A stretch of 58,952 nt of DNA from Paenibacillus gorillae (GTDB taxonomy: Bacteria > Bacillota > Bacilli > Paenibacillales > Paenibacillaceae). The notes beneath the pieces are model-generated. The model did no database searches. It worked only from the letters and a program-made list of their open reading frames with translations, and was not told the DNA's origin. Shown here in pieces: positions 28,679-37,317 of this stretch; position 1 is the first letter of the stretch, and the number at the start of each line of letters is the position of its first letter. Position numbers and translations under genes: made by a program. The stretch spans positions 1 through 58,952 of the forward strand of contig NZ_CBVJ010000114.1 in the NCBI RefSeq assembly GCF_000513275.1. Reading direction: 5' to 3'.

Positions 28679-28746
28679 CGTTGTTCTCCTCGCTATTCCG
28701 GAAGATAGACTTCTATAGGCATTATACCAGCAATTTATAATTGCAT

Positions 28747-29115
28747 TTATCGGCCGAAAATAATATCAAGCACCGTACTCACAGAACCCGTCTTGCTTCC
28801 CCTAATAATGTCCGGGTTATAGACCTCCACAAAGCCGCAATTACAGCAGGAGACGAATAAATAATGATTGTATTGGATGTCGAAAAGCTTGCTCAGCCCC
28901 GTTCCCGTCATCGCAACCTCCTTCACCTCGCATTCATCATCTCCGCACTTGGCACAATGAAACTTATGTTGAATCATATCGATAAGCTCGGTCGAGCGCG
29001 GCAAGCCTTGTTCTTCTCCGCCTTCTTCCTCCTCATTCACCTCATTCTTGCATTCCGGACAGCTCCCGTCTTTACGAAGCTCTACCATCTCATGGCACCA
29101 AGGACATTTCATCAC
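28747..29115 (-). CDS. Zinc-ribbon protein, predicted nucleic-acid binding (COG3478-like)
   Basis: The 122-residue protein has two zinc-binding units. The N-terminal one is CPWCHE...CPECKN. After an acidic linker (EEEEGGEEQG) comes a second, larger ribbon with CAKCGDDEC and CCNCGFVEVYN, similar to the YpzJ-type family annotated as nucleic-acid binding. The function is unproven. The ATG is preceded by AGAGGGGG. It lies about 70 bases past the nat stop region and is transcribed in the same direction as its neighbours. Confidence 0.82.
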   Translation of the reverse strand: MMKCPWCHEMVELRKDGSCPECKNEVNEEEEGGEEQGLPRSTELIDMIQHKFHCAKCGDDECEVKEVAMTGTGLSKLFDIQYNHYLFVSCCNCGFVEVYNPDIIRGSKTGSVSTVLDIIFGR

Positions 29116-29187
29116 TGCAAATCCCCCTCTCTTTATCTGTTAAACGCTGCTTATATAGCAAAGGTTTCCATTAATTTGCTGTGACGT

Positions 29188-29232
29188 AAAAAAGCTGCGC
29201 TCCAACGCCTATCGCGCATGAGCACAGCTTTT
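29188..29232 (-). terminator. Rho-independent terminator of the terC gene
   Basis: On the minus strand AAGCTGTGCT pairs with AGCGCAGCTT (one wobble) and is followed by TTTTT. It lies just past the stop at 29249. Confidence 0.8.
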
Positions 29233-29248
29233 ATATACACCAATTCTG

Positions 29249-29932
29249 TTAGAGGCCTTCCGGCGCGTGATGCATCTCGCGTCTTTTCCCTAGTACCCGC
29301 CCTAGTACAACAACCAGTACGGCAAGCAATATCGGGACAACATAATGCCCTCCGGCAACAGGAAGCTCGAAAAAAGGTCCGATCCCCTTATCATTCTCCA
29401 GCATCTCGCCTGCAGTATAACCCAGAAGCGCCGCACCACCCCATACGATGATTGGGAACCGCTCCATAATTTTCATCAACAGCTGGCTGCCCCATACGAT
29501 AAGAGGAATGCTGATTGCAAGCCCGATAATGATGAGTACAATATTGCCCTGCGCGGCGCCCGCAACGGCCAGCACATTGTCGAGACTCATGACGAGATCC
29601 GCAATAATGATTGTCTTCACAGCACCTGCCAGACCGACGCCCGGCTTCAGCTTATCCTCGCTGCCGTCATCCAGCAGCAGCTTCACCGCTATGTAAAGCA
29701 AAAGGATCCCGCCAATAACCTGTACGAAAGGCACCTTCAGTATCCATACCGCGACAAATGTCAAAGCGATGCGCAGCAGGACGGCGCCTGCCCCGCCCCA
29801 TAACGTCGCTTTTTTCTGCTGCTGAGGCGGTAAATTCCGGCAGGCAAGTGCGATAACGACCGCATTGTCGCCGCTAAGCAAGACGTTAATGAGAATTAGC
29901 TTCAATAATCCGGTAATCAGCTCACTATCCAT
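29249..29932 (-). CDS. TerC/YjbE-family integral membrane protein
   Basis: The 227-residue membrane protein has seven or so helices and the two TerC signatures: LSGDNAVVIALACRNLP near the N-terminus and DLVMSLDNVLAVAGAAQGN in the middle, with the acidic residues inside helices. Family members export manganese or support metallation of exoenzymes, and some give tellurite resistance. ATG 29932 is preferred over the upstream TTG because GGAG lies 9 bases before it. I looked for a yybP-ykoY manganese riboswitch upstream and did not find its signature. Confidence 0.92.
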   Translation of the reverse strand: MDSELITGLLKLILINVLLSGDNAVVIALACRNLPPQQQKKATLWGGAGAVLLRIALTFVAVWILKVPFVQVIGGILLLYIAVKLLLDDGSEDKLKPGVGLAGAVKTIIIADLVMSLDNVLAVAGAAQGNIVLIIIGLAISIPLIVWGSQLLMKIMERFPIIVWGGAALLGYTAGEMLENDKGIGPFFELPVAGGHYVVPILLAVLVVVLGRVLGKRREMHHAPEGL

Positions 29933-30115
29933 GTTGGGTGGCTCCAATCAATTGTATATAGTCGTAGAATCGGGAATGAAAAGGATACATGACCCTATCA
30001 TACCCCTAAACTAAGGTCCCATAAACAATGAACCGGCAGCGCATGGCGTCGCTCTGCGTTCCAAAAGGGCGATCTTGCGCGAGGAATGAAGGCTGTTGCC
30101 TATTCATCCCGGAAT

Positions 30116-30763
30116 TTAAAACCGGCTCCAATCCACCTCGGCTAGACTATCGGCGTGATAGTACAGAGGGGAGGCATCGAAGGCAAGAACCTTCGTCAGC
30201 TCGTTAGGCACGACTACACAGTGCATGCCGGCGGCAATTGCGGCTCTGGCACCATTTGGGGAATCCTCGATAGCGACCGCTTCAGCGGCTTCTACGCCGA
30301 GAGCTTCCAGCGCCTGCAGATAAAGTTCAGGATTCGGCTTGACCTCGGCGACATCGTCGGAAGTGCGAATACATTCGAAATAGTTGCGAATACCAAGCGA
30401 GGTCAAATATTTGTCCACCCATTTATAAGAGGAGCTGGACGCCAGACCGATCCGCAGCCCTTCTGCTCTAGCATGCTCCAGCAATTCGCGGATACCGGGA
30501 CGTATTTCCTCGCGTTCCATCCTCGCTGTGTGTTCCAGATGGATGGCCTGCTTGAATGATTGCTTATCGATCTGAATACCATGCTCGGTTGATAAATATT
30601 CATAGGGATTGAAACCATCGTTGTTCGTGCCTATACAGCTGGAGTACAGCTCCAGCGACAGCTCAACGCCATGCTGCTTATATGCGTCACGGAAAGCGTA
30701 ATACCATGGCGTTTCCGTATCAAGAATCGTGCCGTCGAAATCAAAAATAATCGCTTTAATCAT
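30116..30763 (-). CDS. HAD-family phosphatase, beta-phosphoglucomutase-like
   Basis: The 215-residue HAD hydrolase subfamily IA member has motif I DFDGTILDTE, motif II LASSS, motif III Lys in KPNPELYLQAL and motif IV AIEDSPNGARAA. The helical cap lies between residues 16 and 85. Such enzymes dephosphorylate sugar phosphates; the closest named relative by pattern is YhcW/PgmB. The substrate is unknown. GGGGCTGATGGT is directly upstream of the start. It lies between the pot operon and terC with long gaps on both sides and looks monocistronic. Confidence 0.92.
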   Translation of the reverse strand: MIKAIIFDFDGTILDTETPWYYAFRDAYKQHGVELSLELYSSCIGTNNDGFNPYEYLSTEHGIQIDKQSFKQAIHLEHTARMEREEIRPGIRELLEHARAEGLRIGLASSSSYKWVDKYLTSLGIRNYFECIRTSDDVAEVKPNPELYLQALEALGVEAAEAVAIEDSPNGARAAIAAGMHCVVVPNELTKVLAFDASPLYYHADSLAEVDWSRF

Positions 30764-30893
30764 ACCATCAGCCCCTTAAGTTTTTGTGCGAGAGTCCCTC
30801 GGCAATAAGCTTAGGAATGAGAATTATCCTAACCAAACGGTAGCATTGTTCAAAAGTTTTAGTCAAGGTGCCAGCTATCAGCTTCTCTTAACT

Positions 30894-30950
30894 GAAAAAA
30901 CCGCCGTACGCAGTGAAGCCGAATGGGCCTTCCTTTCCGCGTACGACGGC
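30894..30950 (-). terminator. Rho-independent terminator of the pot operon
   Basis: On the minus strand GCGTACGGCGG and its partner (one wobble) form an 11-bp stem ending in TTTTTTC. It lies 12 bases past the potD stop. Confidence 0.88.
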
Positions 30951-30961
30951 TTAGCCATCGT

Positions 30962-32032
30962 CTATTTGCGATGCATTTTAAACTCCAGAAACAGCTCATT
31001 ATAATGCGACAGCATTCGTTTGCCGAGGTTCTCGTAAACCTCCAGCTTGGAGGTCAACTCCTTGTTCGGGTAGAATCGCTCGTCGCCCGCAACGTCCGCC
31101 GGCAAATATTCCAGCGCCTTGGCGTTAGGCGTAGAGTAGCCTACATATTCGGCATTTTGCGCGGCATGCTCGGGATCAAGCATAAAGTTGATGAAGGCAT
31201 GCGCGCCTTCGATATTTTTAGCCGTCTTCGGAATGACCATGTTGTCGAACCACAGATTCGAGCCTTCCTTCGGCACCACGTAATCCAGCTTCTCATTCTC
31301 GCTCATAATTTCCGAAGCATCGCCCGACCAGACGAGGCCCACTGCCGCTTCCTCATTCGCAAGCAGCATCTTGATCTCGTCGCCAACAATAGCCTTCACG
31401 TTCGGGGTCAGCGTCCCCAGCTTCGTTTTGGCTTCCTGCAAGTGGGCTTCTTCGGTATCGTTCAGCGAATAATGCAGGCTGTTCAAGCCCATGCCAATTA
31501 CTTCACGAGCGCCGTCGAGCAGCAGGATCTGATTGCGCAGGCTCTCGTCCCACAGGTCATTCCAGCTCTCGAACTTCAAATCCGTCAGATCGGGATTGAA
31601 CACGATACCGACTGTCCCCCAGAAATAAGGAATCGAATATTTATTGTCCTCATCAAAGGACAAATCCAGGAAGCTCGGATCGATATACTGCAAATTCGGA
31701 AGCTTGGAATGGTCCAGCGGCAGCAGCAGCCCTTCTTCTTTCATTTTGCTAATCGCATATTCAGAAGGAATGCTGACGTCGAACGTCGTGCCGCCTTGTG
31801 CGATTTTCGTCATCATCGCTTCGTTGGAATCGAATGTCTGATAGATGACTTTCATTCCGTTCTCCTTCTCGAATTCCTTGAGCAGCTCGGGGTCGATATA
31901 ATCGCCCCAGTTGTAGATTGTGAGCGTGTTGCCGCTCGTATAGCCTTGGCTGGAATTCAAATAAGCGGTCAGATACATCATCCCCGCAGACACGATAAGA
32001 ACAGCGGCGAAAAGCCGTACCAGCTGCTTCAT
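30962..32032 (-). CDS. potD: Spermidine/putrescine ABC transporter substrate-binding protein
   Basis: The 356-residue periplasmic-type polyamine receptor has an N-terminal membrane helix (residues 5-25) that can serve as signal-anchor; no lipobox Cys is visible. The PotD/PotF fold is shown by LTIYNWGDYIDPELLKEFEKENG, YAISKMKEEGLLLPLDHSKLPN, IPYFWGTVGIVFNPDL and the ligand-site region GLVWSGDASEIM. It is the last gene of potABCD and its start overlaps the potC stop by 4 bases. Polyamine import is inferred from operon order and family. Confidence 0.93.
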   Translation of the reverse strand: MKQLVRLFAAVLIVSAGMMYLTAYLNSSQGYTSGNTLTIYNWGDYIDPELLKEFEKENGMKVIYQTFDSNEAMMTKIAQGGTTFDVSIPSEYAISKMKEEGLLLPLDHSKLPNLQYIDPSFLDLSFDEDNKYSIPYFWGTVGIVFNPDLTDLKFESWNDLWDESLRNQILLLDGAREVIGMGLNSLHYSLNDTEEAHLQEAKTKLGTLTPNVKAIVGDEIKMLLANEEAAVGLVWSGDASEIMSENEKLDYVVPKEGSNLWFDNMVIPKTAKNIEGAHAFINFMLDPEHAAQNAEYVGYSTPNAKALEYLPADVAGDERFYPNKELTSKLEVYENLGKRMLSHYNELFLEFKMHRK

Positions 32033-32835
32033 CTTCTTCCCTCCCCTACGGCCGTAGAGCGGTTATTCCGCTGATTCAAGAAATAATAGCCGATTACGAG
32101 TACGATCGTGAACAGGAAGATCAGCGTCGACAGGGCGTTAATGGACAAGGAGATCCCCTGACGGGCCCGTGAATAAATTTCGACCGACAGCGTGGAGAAC
32201 CCGTTGCCCGTCACGAAAAACGTTACCGCGAAATCATCCAGCGAGTAAGTTAACGCCATGAAAAATCCGGCGAACACGCCTGGCTTGATGTAAGGCATAA
32301 TGACCTTCGTCAGCACATTCCAGCTGCTTGCCCCGAGATCGCGCGCGGCGTCAATCAGCGTCGGACTCATTTCCTGCAGCTTCGGCAGCACCATGATGAC
32401 GACGATCGGGACGCTGAATGCAATATGCGACAGCAATACCGACGTGAAACCCAGCTTAATGCCGATAATCGTAAACAGGATTAAAAACGAAGCGCCGATA
32501 ATAACGTCCGGGCTGACGATCAAGACGTTGTTAAGCGCCAGCAGCGTGTTTTTCGGCTGATGCTTGCGAATGTAATGAATCGCAAGTGCGCCTGCGATGC
32601 CGAGTATCGTCGAGATAACAGACGATAACAGCGCAATAACGAATGTGTTGAGCACGATGATCAGAAGCCGCGTATCCGCAAACACTTCCTTATACCAGTC
32701 CAGCGTAAAGCTTTCGAAATTGCGCATCGAGCCACCGGAATTAAACGAGTAGAACAATAAATAGAAAATGGGCGCGTACAACACGACGAATACAGCGACC
32801 AAATATAGATTAGACAGCTTTCTTCTTGCCATCAT
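32029..32835 (-). CDS. potC: Spermidine/putrescine ABC transporter permease PotC
   Basis: This 268-residue permease has six helices and the cytoplasmic coupling motif of the family ([27 protein letters not shown]). It forms the transmembrane channel together with PotB. The start overlaps the potB end by 26 bases, indicating translational coupling. The double ATG (32835/32832) is preceded by GAGGG. Confidence 0.94.
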   Translation of the reverse strand: MMARRKLSNLYLVAVFVVLYAPIFYLLFYSFNSGGSMRNFESFTLDWYKEVFADTRLLIIVLNTFVIALLSSVISTILGIAGALAIHYIRKHQPKNTLLALNNVLIVSPDVIIGASFLILFTIIGIKLGFTSVLLSHIAFSVPIVVIMVLPKLQEMSPTLIDAARDLGASSWNVLTKVIMPYIKPGVFAGFFMALTYSLDDFAVTFFVTGNGFSTLSVEIYSRARQGISLSINALSTLIFLFTIVLVIGYYFLNQRNNRSTAVGEGRR

Positions 32836-33637
32836 CCTGCAGCCCTCGCTTTCTGCTTCCCGTCAGCAGCATAATGACCGCCATCGCGATAATGAGGAAG
32901 ACGGCGATCGTCGCCCCCATCCCCCAATCCTGCGTCACGAGAAAATGCTGTTCGATCGCCGTTCCGAGTGTAATAACCCGGTTGCCGGCGATAAGCCGCG
33001 TAATCATAAAGAGCGACAGCGCCGGAATGAATACGGCTTGGCACCCTGACTTCACCCCGCTCAGCGTAAGCGGGAATACGACACGGCGAAACGTCGTCCA
33101 TGGGGAAGCGCCCAGATCACGTGCCGCATAGATTAACGATGGATTCAGCTCTTCAAGCGAATTGAAGATCGGAAGAATCATAAACGGGATAAAGATATAT
33201 ACCGATACGAACACAAAGCTGAAATCGGTAAACAAAATTTGTTGTGTGCCGATGCCGACCAGTTCCAGTACGCTGTTCACAAAGCCGTATGTCCCGAACA
33301 GCCCGAGGAAAGCGTAAGCTTTCAACAGCAGATTGATCCAGCTCGGCAAAATGATAAGCAGCAGCCATAACTGCTTATGCTTTGTCTTCGTCAGCAAGTA
33401 AGCCGCTGGATAAGCCACGAGCAAGGAAAACGCGGTAATGAGAAACGCATACCAGAAGGAGCTCAGCGTCATCTGCATATAGACCGGCGTGAAAAACTTC
33501 GCATAATTGCTGAAGGTAAATTGGCCTTCCACATTAAAGAGCGAGTAGTACACGATCAGCACGATCGGCGCGATAACGAACAAGGCGATCCACAGCAAAT
33601 ACGGTACGAGGTAAATATTGCGCGTTCTAGCGTTCAT
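32810..33637 (-). CDS. potB: Spermidine/putrescine ABC transporter permease PotB
   Basis: The 275-residue permease has six helices and the EAA-type loop ([27 protein letters not shown]). The first helix is [27 protein letters not shown] 33637 is preferred over the frame start at 33649 because GGTGAGG lies just before it. Its start overlaps the end of potA by 11 bases. Confidence 0.94.
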   Translation of the reverse strand: MNARTRNIYLVPYLLWIALFVIAPIVLIVYYSLFNVEGQFTFSNYAKFFTPVYMQMTLSSFWYAFLITAFSLLVAYPAAYLLTKTKHKQLWLLLIILPSWINLLLKAYAFLGLFGTYGFVNSVLELVGIGTQQILFTDFSFVFVSVYIFIPFMILPIFNSLEELNPSLIYAARDLGASPWTTFRRVVFPLTLSGVKSGCQAVFIPALSLFMITRLIAGNRVITLGTAIEQHFLVTQDWGMGATIAVFLIIAMAVIMLLTGSRKRGLQDDGKKKAV

Positions 33638-34763
33638 CGCGAGCCTCACCGCTTAAGCCATCTTCATGCTCGCTATCGCTGTAAGCATCCAGCCGCTTGT
33701 CGAATTCTTCTTCCGTCTCGTTGAACCGCATAACGTGAATCGCTTCCGGGTCAAATACTAAGCCGATCTGCTCGCCGACAGATGCTTTTTTCGTTGAATG
33801 AACCAGCCACTCATTGTCCGCTTCATCATAGCAGCTGATTTCGTAGTGGACGCCCCTGAACAGCTGCGAATCAACCCGCACCTTCAGCTTGCCTTGATCG
33901 AGAGTCGTAATCTCCAAGTCTTCCGGACGGATCACAATTTCGACCGGCTCGTTCGGGTTCAGCCCTTGGTCGACGCATTCAAACGACTTGCCCGCAAACT
34001 CGACCTCAAAGTCCTGCTTCATACGGCCCGCTACAATATTCGATTCTCCGATAAAATCGGCGACAAAGCGGTTAATCGGCTCGTCATAAATATCGTTCGG
34101 AGTGCCGCTTTGCTCAATAATGCCGTTGTTTAAGACGAATATTTCATCCGACATCGCCAGCGCTTCCTCCTGGTCATGTGTAACAAAAATGAATGTAATG
34201 CCAAGGCGGCGCTGCAGCTCCCGCAGCTCATACTGCATCTCTGTCCGCAGCTTCAGATCAAGTGCCGACAGTGGCTCATCCAGCAAAATAATTTCCGGTT
34301 CATTCACAATCGCCCGTGCAATCGCGACCCGCTGCTTTTGGCCGCCGGACATTTCCGTAATCTCCCGCGTCTCGTAGCCCTCCAGATTGACGAACCGGAG
34401 CGCTTCTTTCACTTTCGTGGTAACAACATCGTTTTTCAGCTTCTTGATACGCAGGCCAAAGGCCACGTTCTCGAACACATTCAAGTGCGGGAACAACGCA
34501 TAATCCTGAAATACAGTATTCACTTGCCTTTCATTGGCGGGAACACGATTAATCACTTTCCCGTTAAAATAAATTTGGCCTGCCGATGGTTCGATGAAAC
34601 CGGCAATGAGCCGCAGTATGGTCGTTTTGCCGCAGCCTGACGGTCCCAGAAGCGTGTAGAATTTGCCTCGCTCAATCTCGAAGCTGACATTCTTTAATAC
34701 GACCGTTTCATCGTCATATCGCTTGGTTACCCCTTCAAATCGAATGATGGATTGCTCCTGCAT
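33627..34763 (-). CDS. potA: Spermidine/putrescine ABC transporter ATP-binding protein
   Basis: This ATPase of about 378 residues has Walker A (GPSGCGKTT), Q-loop (FQDYALFPH), signature (MSGGQKQR), Walker B ([12 protein letters not shown]), H-loop (VTHDQEEA) and a C-terminal TOBE domain (about 285-360). It energises PotBC. ATG 34763 has GAGGTG about 7 bases upstream; the frame is also open to GTG 34778. It is the first gene of the operon. A PuuR-like XRE-cupin regulator, which often precedes this operon in Firmicutes, is not present in the 300 bases upstream, which hold only the divergent ytxJ promoter. Confidence 0.94.
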   Translation of the reverse strand: MQEQSIIRFEGVTKRYDDETVVLKNVSFEIERGKFYTLLGPSGCGKTTILRLIAGFIEPSAGQIYFNGKVINRVPANERQVNTVFQDYALFPHLNVFENVAFGLRIKKLKNDVVTTKVKEALRFVNLEGYETREITEMSGGQKQRVAIARAIVNEPEIILLDEPLSALDLKLRTEMQYELRELQRRLGITFIFVTHDQEEALAMSDEIFVLNNGIIEQSGTPNDIYDEPINRFVADFIGESNIVAGRMKQDFEVEFAGKSFECVDQGLNPNEPVEIVIRPEDLEITTLDQGKLKVRVDSQLFRGVHYEISCYDEADNEWLVHSTKKASVGEQIGLVFDPEAIHVMRFNETEEEFDKRLDAYSDSEHEDGLSGEARDER

Positions 34764-35002
34764 CCTCCCGCACCTCACTTCTATGGAATAATAGGATATT
34801 AAACCTATGTAGCGCTTCTGCTATCACTAACGTTTACTTTCAGCATTTGATTATACATGAAGAATACCATCTGCAAACGACAATTTTATAGAAAAAACGA
34901 GGAATTTTCATCCTGCTGTTCAAATATTATTTTATCGCAAAGATTTTGCATCAATTTGGCTCCAAATGCTCATAGTTAGCTTATTAATCCGATCGCATAG
35001 AA

Positions 35003-35031
35003 GTGACTTTTGCTTGGCGTAGCGCTATAAT
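35003..35031 (+). promoter_or_regulatory. Sigma-A promoter of ytxJ
   Basis: GTGACT (4 of 6 to TTGACA), a 17-base spacer and a consensus TATAAT lie 60 bases before the ytxJ start. Confidence 0.72.
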
Positions 35032-35090
35032 ACATACAAGCATTAAGTTGCTTTTCACATCACATCACAGACGGCAAAGGAGTGTTAACG

Positions 35091-35432
35091 ATGGCACAAT
35101 ATCGTGAAATAGATTCCATTGAACAATGGAACGAGGCTTTGAAGGGTTCAACCGAGCGTCCGCTCGTTGTATTCAAACACAGCACTACTTGTCCGGTCAG
35201 CGCCAATGCGCACCGCGAGTTTCAAGAGTATTTGGACAGCAATGCGCGCGAGGATGCCGATTATGTTCTCGTTAAAGTCATTGAATCCCGTCCGGTTTCG
35301 AATCAAATTGCTGAAGATACAGCAGTAACACACGCATCTCCGCAAATCATGCTCGTTCAGAACAAAGAAAAAGTGTGGACGACTTCCCACTGGGCGATCA
35401 CGAAAGAGCATATTACAGCTGTTTTGGATTAA
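35091..35432 (+). CDS. ytxJ: Bacillithiol-system redox protein YtxJ (monothiol bacilliredoxin-like)
   Basis: This 113-residue thioredoxin-fold protein has a single active-site Cys in STTCPVSANAHREF. The family is found in bacillithiol-producing Firmicutes and is thought to act in de-bacillithiolation or iron-sulfur/redox maintenance. The ATG at 35091 is chosen over the GTG frame at 35082 because AAAGGAG sits 8 bases before it. It has its own promoter and terminator. Cytosolic. Confidence 0.93.
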   Translation: MAQYREIDSIEQWNEALKGSTERPLVVFKHSTTCPVSANAHREFQEYLDSNAREDADYVLVKVIESRPVSNQIAEDTAVTHASPQIMLVQNKEKVWTTSHWAITKEHITAVLD

Positions 35433-35439
35433 TATAGAC

Positions 35440-35478
35440 GAAAGCCGCGAAGGCCAATGGCCTTCGCGGCTTTTTTTT
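35440..35478 (+). terminator. Rho-independent terminator of ytxJ
   Basis: A 15-bp perfect stem (AAGCCGCGAAGGCC and its complement around AAT) ends in eight Ts, seven bases after the stop. Confidence 0.95.
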
Positions 35479-35585
35479 GCCTGCGAACAAATTAGGACGA
35501 TAGATCGAAACTTCCGACAAAAAGTGATACACTATTGGAAGTTTACGAGAGATATGGTATCCAATGATAACCTAAGGAGTCTGTG

Positions 35586-37187
35586 ATGATCCCTACGATC
35601 CGGCCGCGAAAAGGCTTTAAACTATCGACTATTATTTCATTTGTCGTCATTATGTCTGTCATCGTTACCTTGGTCATAAGCACCAGAGTCGGCTATCACG
35701 CCGAGAAAACTTCATTATTCAACAACACGATTGAATTGAATCAAATTGCGGCTACCAACCTGAGCAATACGACACAATCGTTAATAAATGAAATGAGAGA
35801 AAGCTTGAGCGTAACGGCCAATTATTTCTCCGACATGCCATTAACGGATGAGTCCGTACTGTCGCAGCTGGATTTCTTCATGGGAACGAGCCCCTACTTC
35901 AACTCGCTCTCCATCGCTGACAGCAATGGCGTCATTATCTCGACCTCACCCAACACGCTGGGGCTGATCGGCAGCAAGCTCACTTCAGCTGCCGCCCGGC
36001 AGGCGCTGGAGCAGAAAAAGCCGCTCATATCCGAGCCGTACATAGCCATGACTAAAAGGATGATCGTGCTTGTCAGCCATCCGATCTTCGATTCAAAGGG
36101 CAACTATAGAGGATTTGTCGGCGGCTCGATCTATTTGCAGCAGCCGAACATTTTCCAAAACATATTAGGCATACAGGAGCAGAACAGCAGCGGCTCCTAT
36201 TATTATGTTGTCGATGCTTCGGGCAAGCTTATTTTTCATCCCAATAAAGAGCGGATCGCAGAGGTTGTCAGTGATAATCCCGTCGTGAAGAAGCTGATGG
36301 CCGGCGAGTCCGGTCAGCAAAAGGTAATCAATTCCAAAGGAATTACCTTCCTTGCCGGCTATGCGCCAGTCGAATCGGTTGGCTGGGGCATCGTCTCGCA
36401 AACGCCTGTCGATCATGTCGCATTGACAGCGAGAAACGTCATTGAGCAGATGCTGCTCTTCTCAGCTCCATTTCTGATCGTGCTGCTCATCGCGTCGCTG
36501 TGGCTGTCTGGTATGCTCGCTAAGCCATTGAATCGTCTGGCGAACTACGCATCACATCTGTCCCACGGAGACGATACGCTGATGCCGCTGCCGCCCGTCG
36601 TGTTCTGGAATTACGAAGCGAACCAATTAAACAGTACGGTCGCGCTGGCCTTCAGCAAGCTGAGGCAAAAAACAGCCGAGCTGTCGGTAGAAGCGCAGAC
36701 CGATCCGCTAACCGGACTGACGAATCGCAGAACGCTGAATGCCATCACCGCTTTATGGAAGCAGCAGCAGGTTCCTTTTTCAATTATTATGATGGACCTC
36801 GATCACTTCAAAAGCGTCAACGACGTTCATGGCCACCATATGGGAGATGAAGTGCTGCGGACGCTCGCGGAAATTCTGAAAAGCGAGAAGCGTGAGTCTG
36901 ACTATTGCTGCCGTTACGGCGGCGAGGAATTTACGATGCTTCTGCCGCACACAACGGACTACGAAGCCTATCAGGTGGCGGAGCGTATCCGCAGCAGAAT
37001 GGAAAATGCGATAACACCTATTTCTCAACGGGTGACGCTCTCACTGGGCGTGGCGACTTATCCTGTTGATGCAGAGGAATTGACTGCAATGTTCAACTAC
37101 GCTGATAAGGCGCTCTATCAGGCGAAGCATGAGGGCCGTAACCGTACGGTCATCTACAGCAAGATGAGCAAAGTTTTAATGAAATAA
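35586..37187 (+). CDS. CACHE-GGDEF membrane diguanylate cyclase
   Basis: The 533-residue protein has helix 1 at residues 14-35, an extracellular double-CACHE sensor (about 40-280), helix 2 at 290-315, a HAMP-like segment and a GGDEF domain (about 370-530). The active site is RYGGEEF near residue 444, and the product-inhibition I-site RESD lies at the canonical distance before it, so the enzyme should be active and feedback-inhibited. It makes c-di-GMP in response to an external small ligand. ATG 35586 has AAGGAG 6 bases upstream. Confidence 0.93.
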   Translation: MIPTIRPRKGFKLSTIISFVVIMSVIVTLVISTRVGYHAEKTSLFNNTIELNQIAATNLSNTTQSLINEMRESLSVTANYFSDMPLTDESVLSQLDFFMGTSPYFNSLSIADSNGVIISTSPNTLGLIGSKLTSAAARQALEQKKPLISEPYIAMTKRMIVLVSHPIFDSKGNYRGFVGGSIYLQQPNIFQNILGIQEQNSSGSYYYVVDASGKLIFHPNKERIAEVVSDNPVVKKLMAGESGQQKVINSKGITFLAGYAPVESVGWGIVSQTPVDHVALTARNVIEQMLLFSAPFLIVLLIASLWLSGMLAKPLNRLANYASHLSHGDDTLMPLPPVVFWNYEANQLNSTVALAFSKLRQKTAELSVEAQTDPLTGLTNRRTLNAITALWKQQQVPFSIIMMDLDHFKSVNDVHGHHMGDEVLRTLAEILKSEKRESDYCCRYGGEEFTMLLPHTTDYEAYQVAERIRSRMENAITPISQRVTLSLGVATYPVDAEELTAMFNYADKALYQAKHEGRNRTVIYSKMSKVLMK

Positions 37188-37195
37188 TTACTTTC

Positions 37196-37236
37196 AAGGC
37201 TGTTCGCGAGGTATCCGCCTCCGGGCAGCCTTTTTT
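37196..37236 (+). terminator. Rho-independent terminator after the diguanylate cyclase
   Basis: GGCTG pairs with CAGCC with an inner CGAGG / CCTC helix, followed by TTTTTT. It starts eight bases after the stop. Confidence 0.8.
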
Positions 37237-37317
37237 ATTTGACCCTGCTTGCCAGCGTTCGTATTTTCCAGTCGCCTATCAGCCATACTAACCGGAAAAT
37301 AACGCCAGGAGGCCGGC

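Noticed and set aside
29948..30115. yybP-ykoY manganese riboswitch upstream of terC
   Set aside because: I looked for the conserved core on the minus strand and did not find it.
30923..32074. Long plus-strand frame of 383 codons
   Set aside because: It is the antisense shadow of potD, lacks a ribosome binding site and has Arg/His/Gln-rich content typical of a complementary frame.
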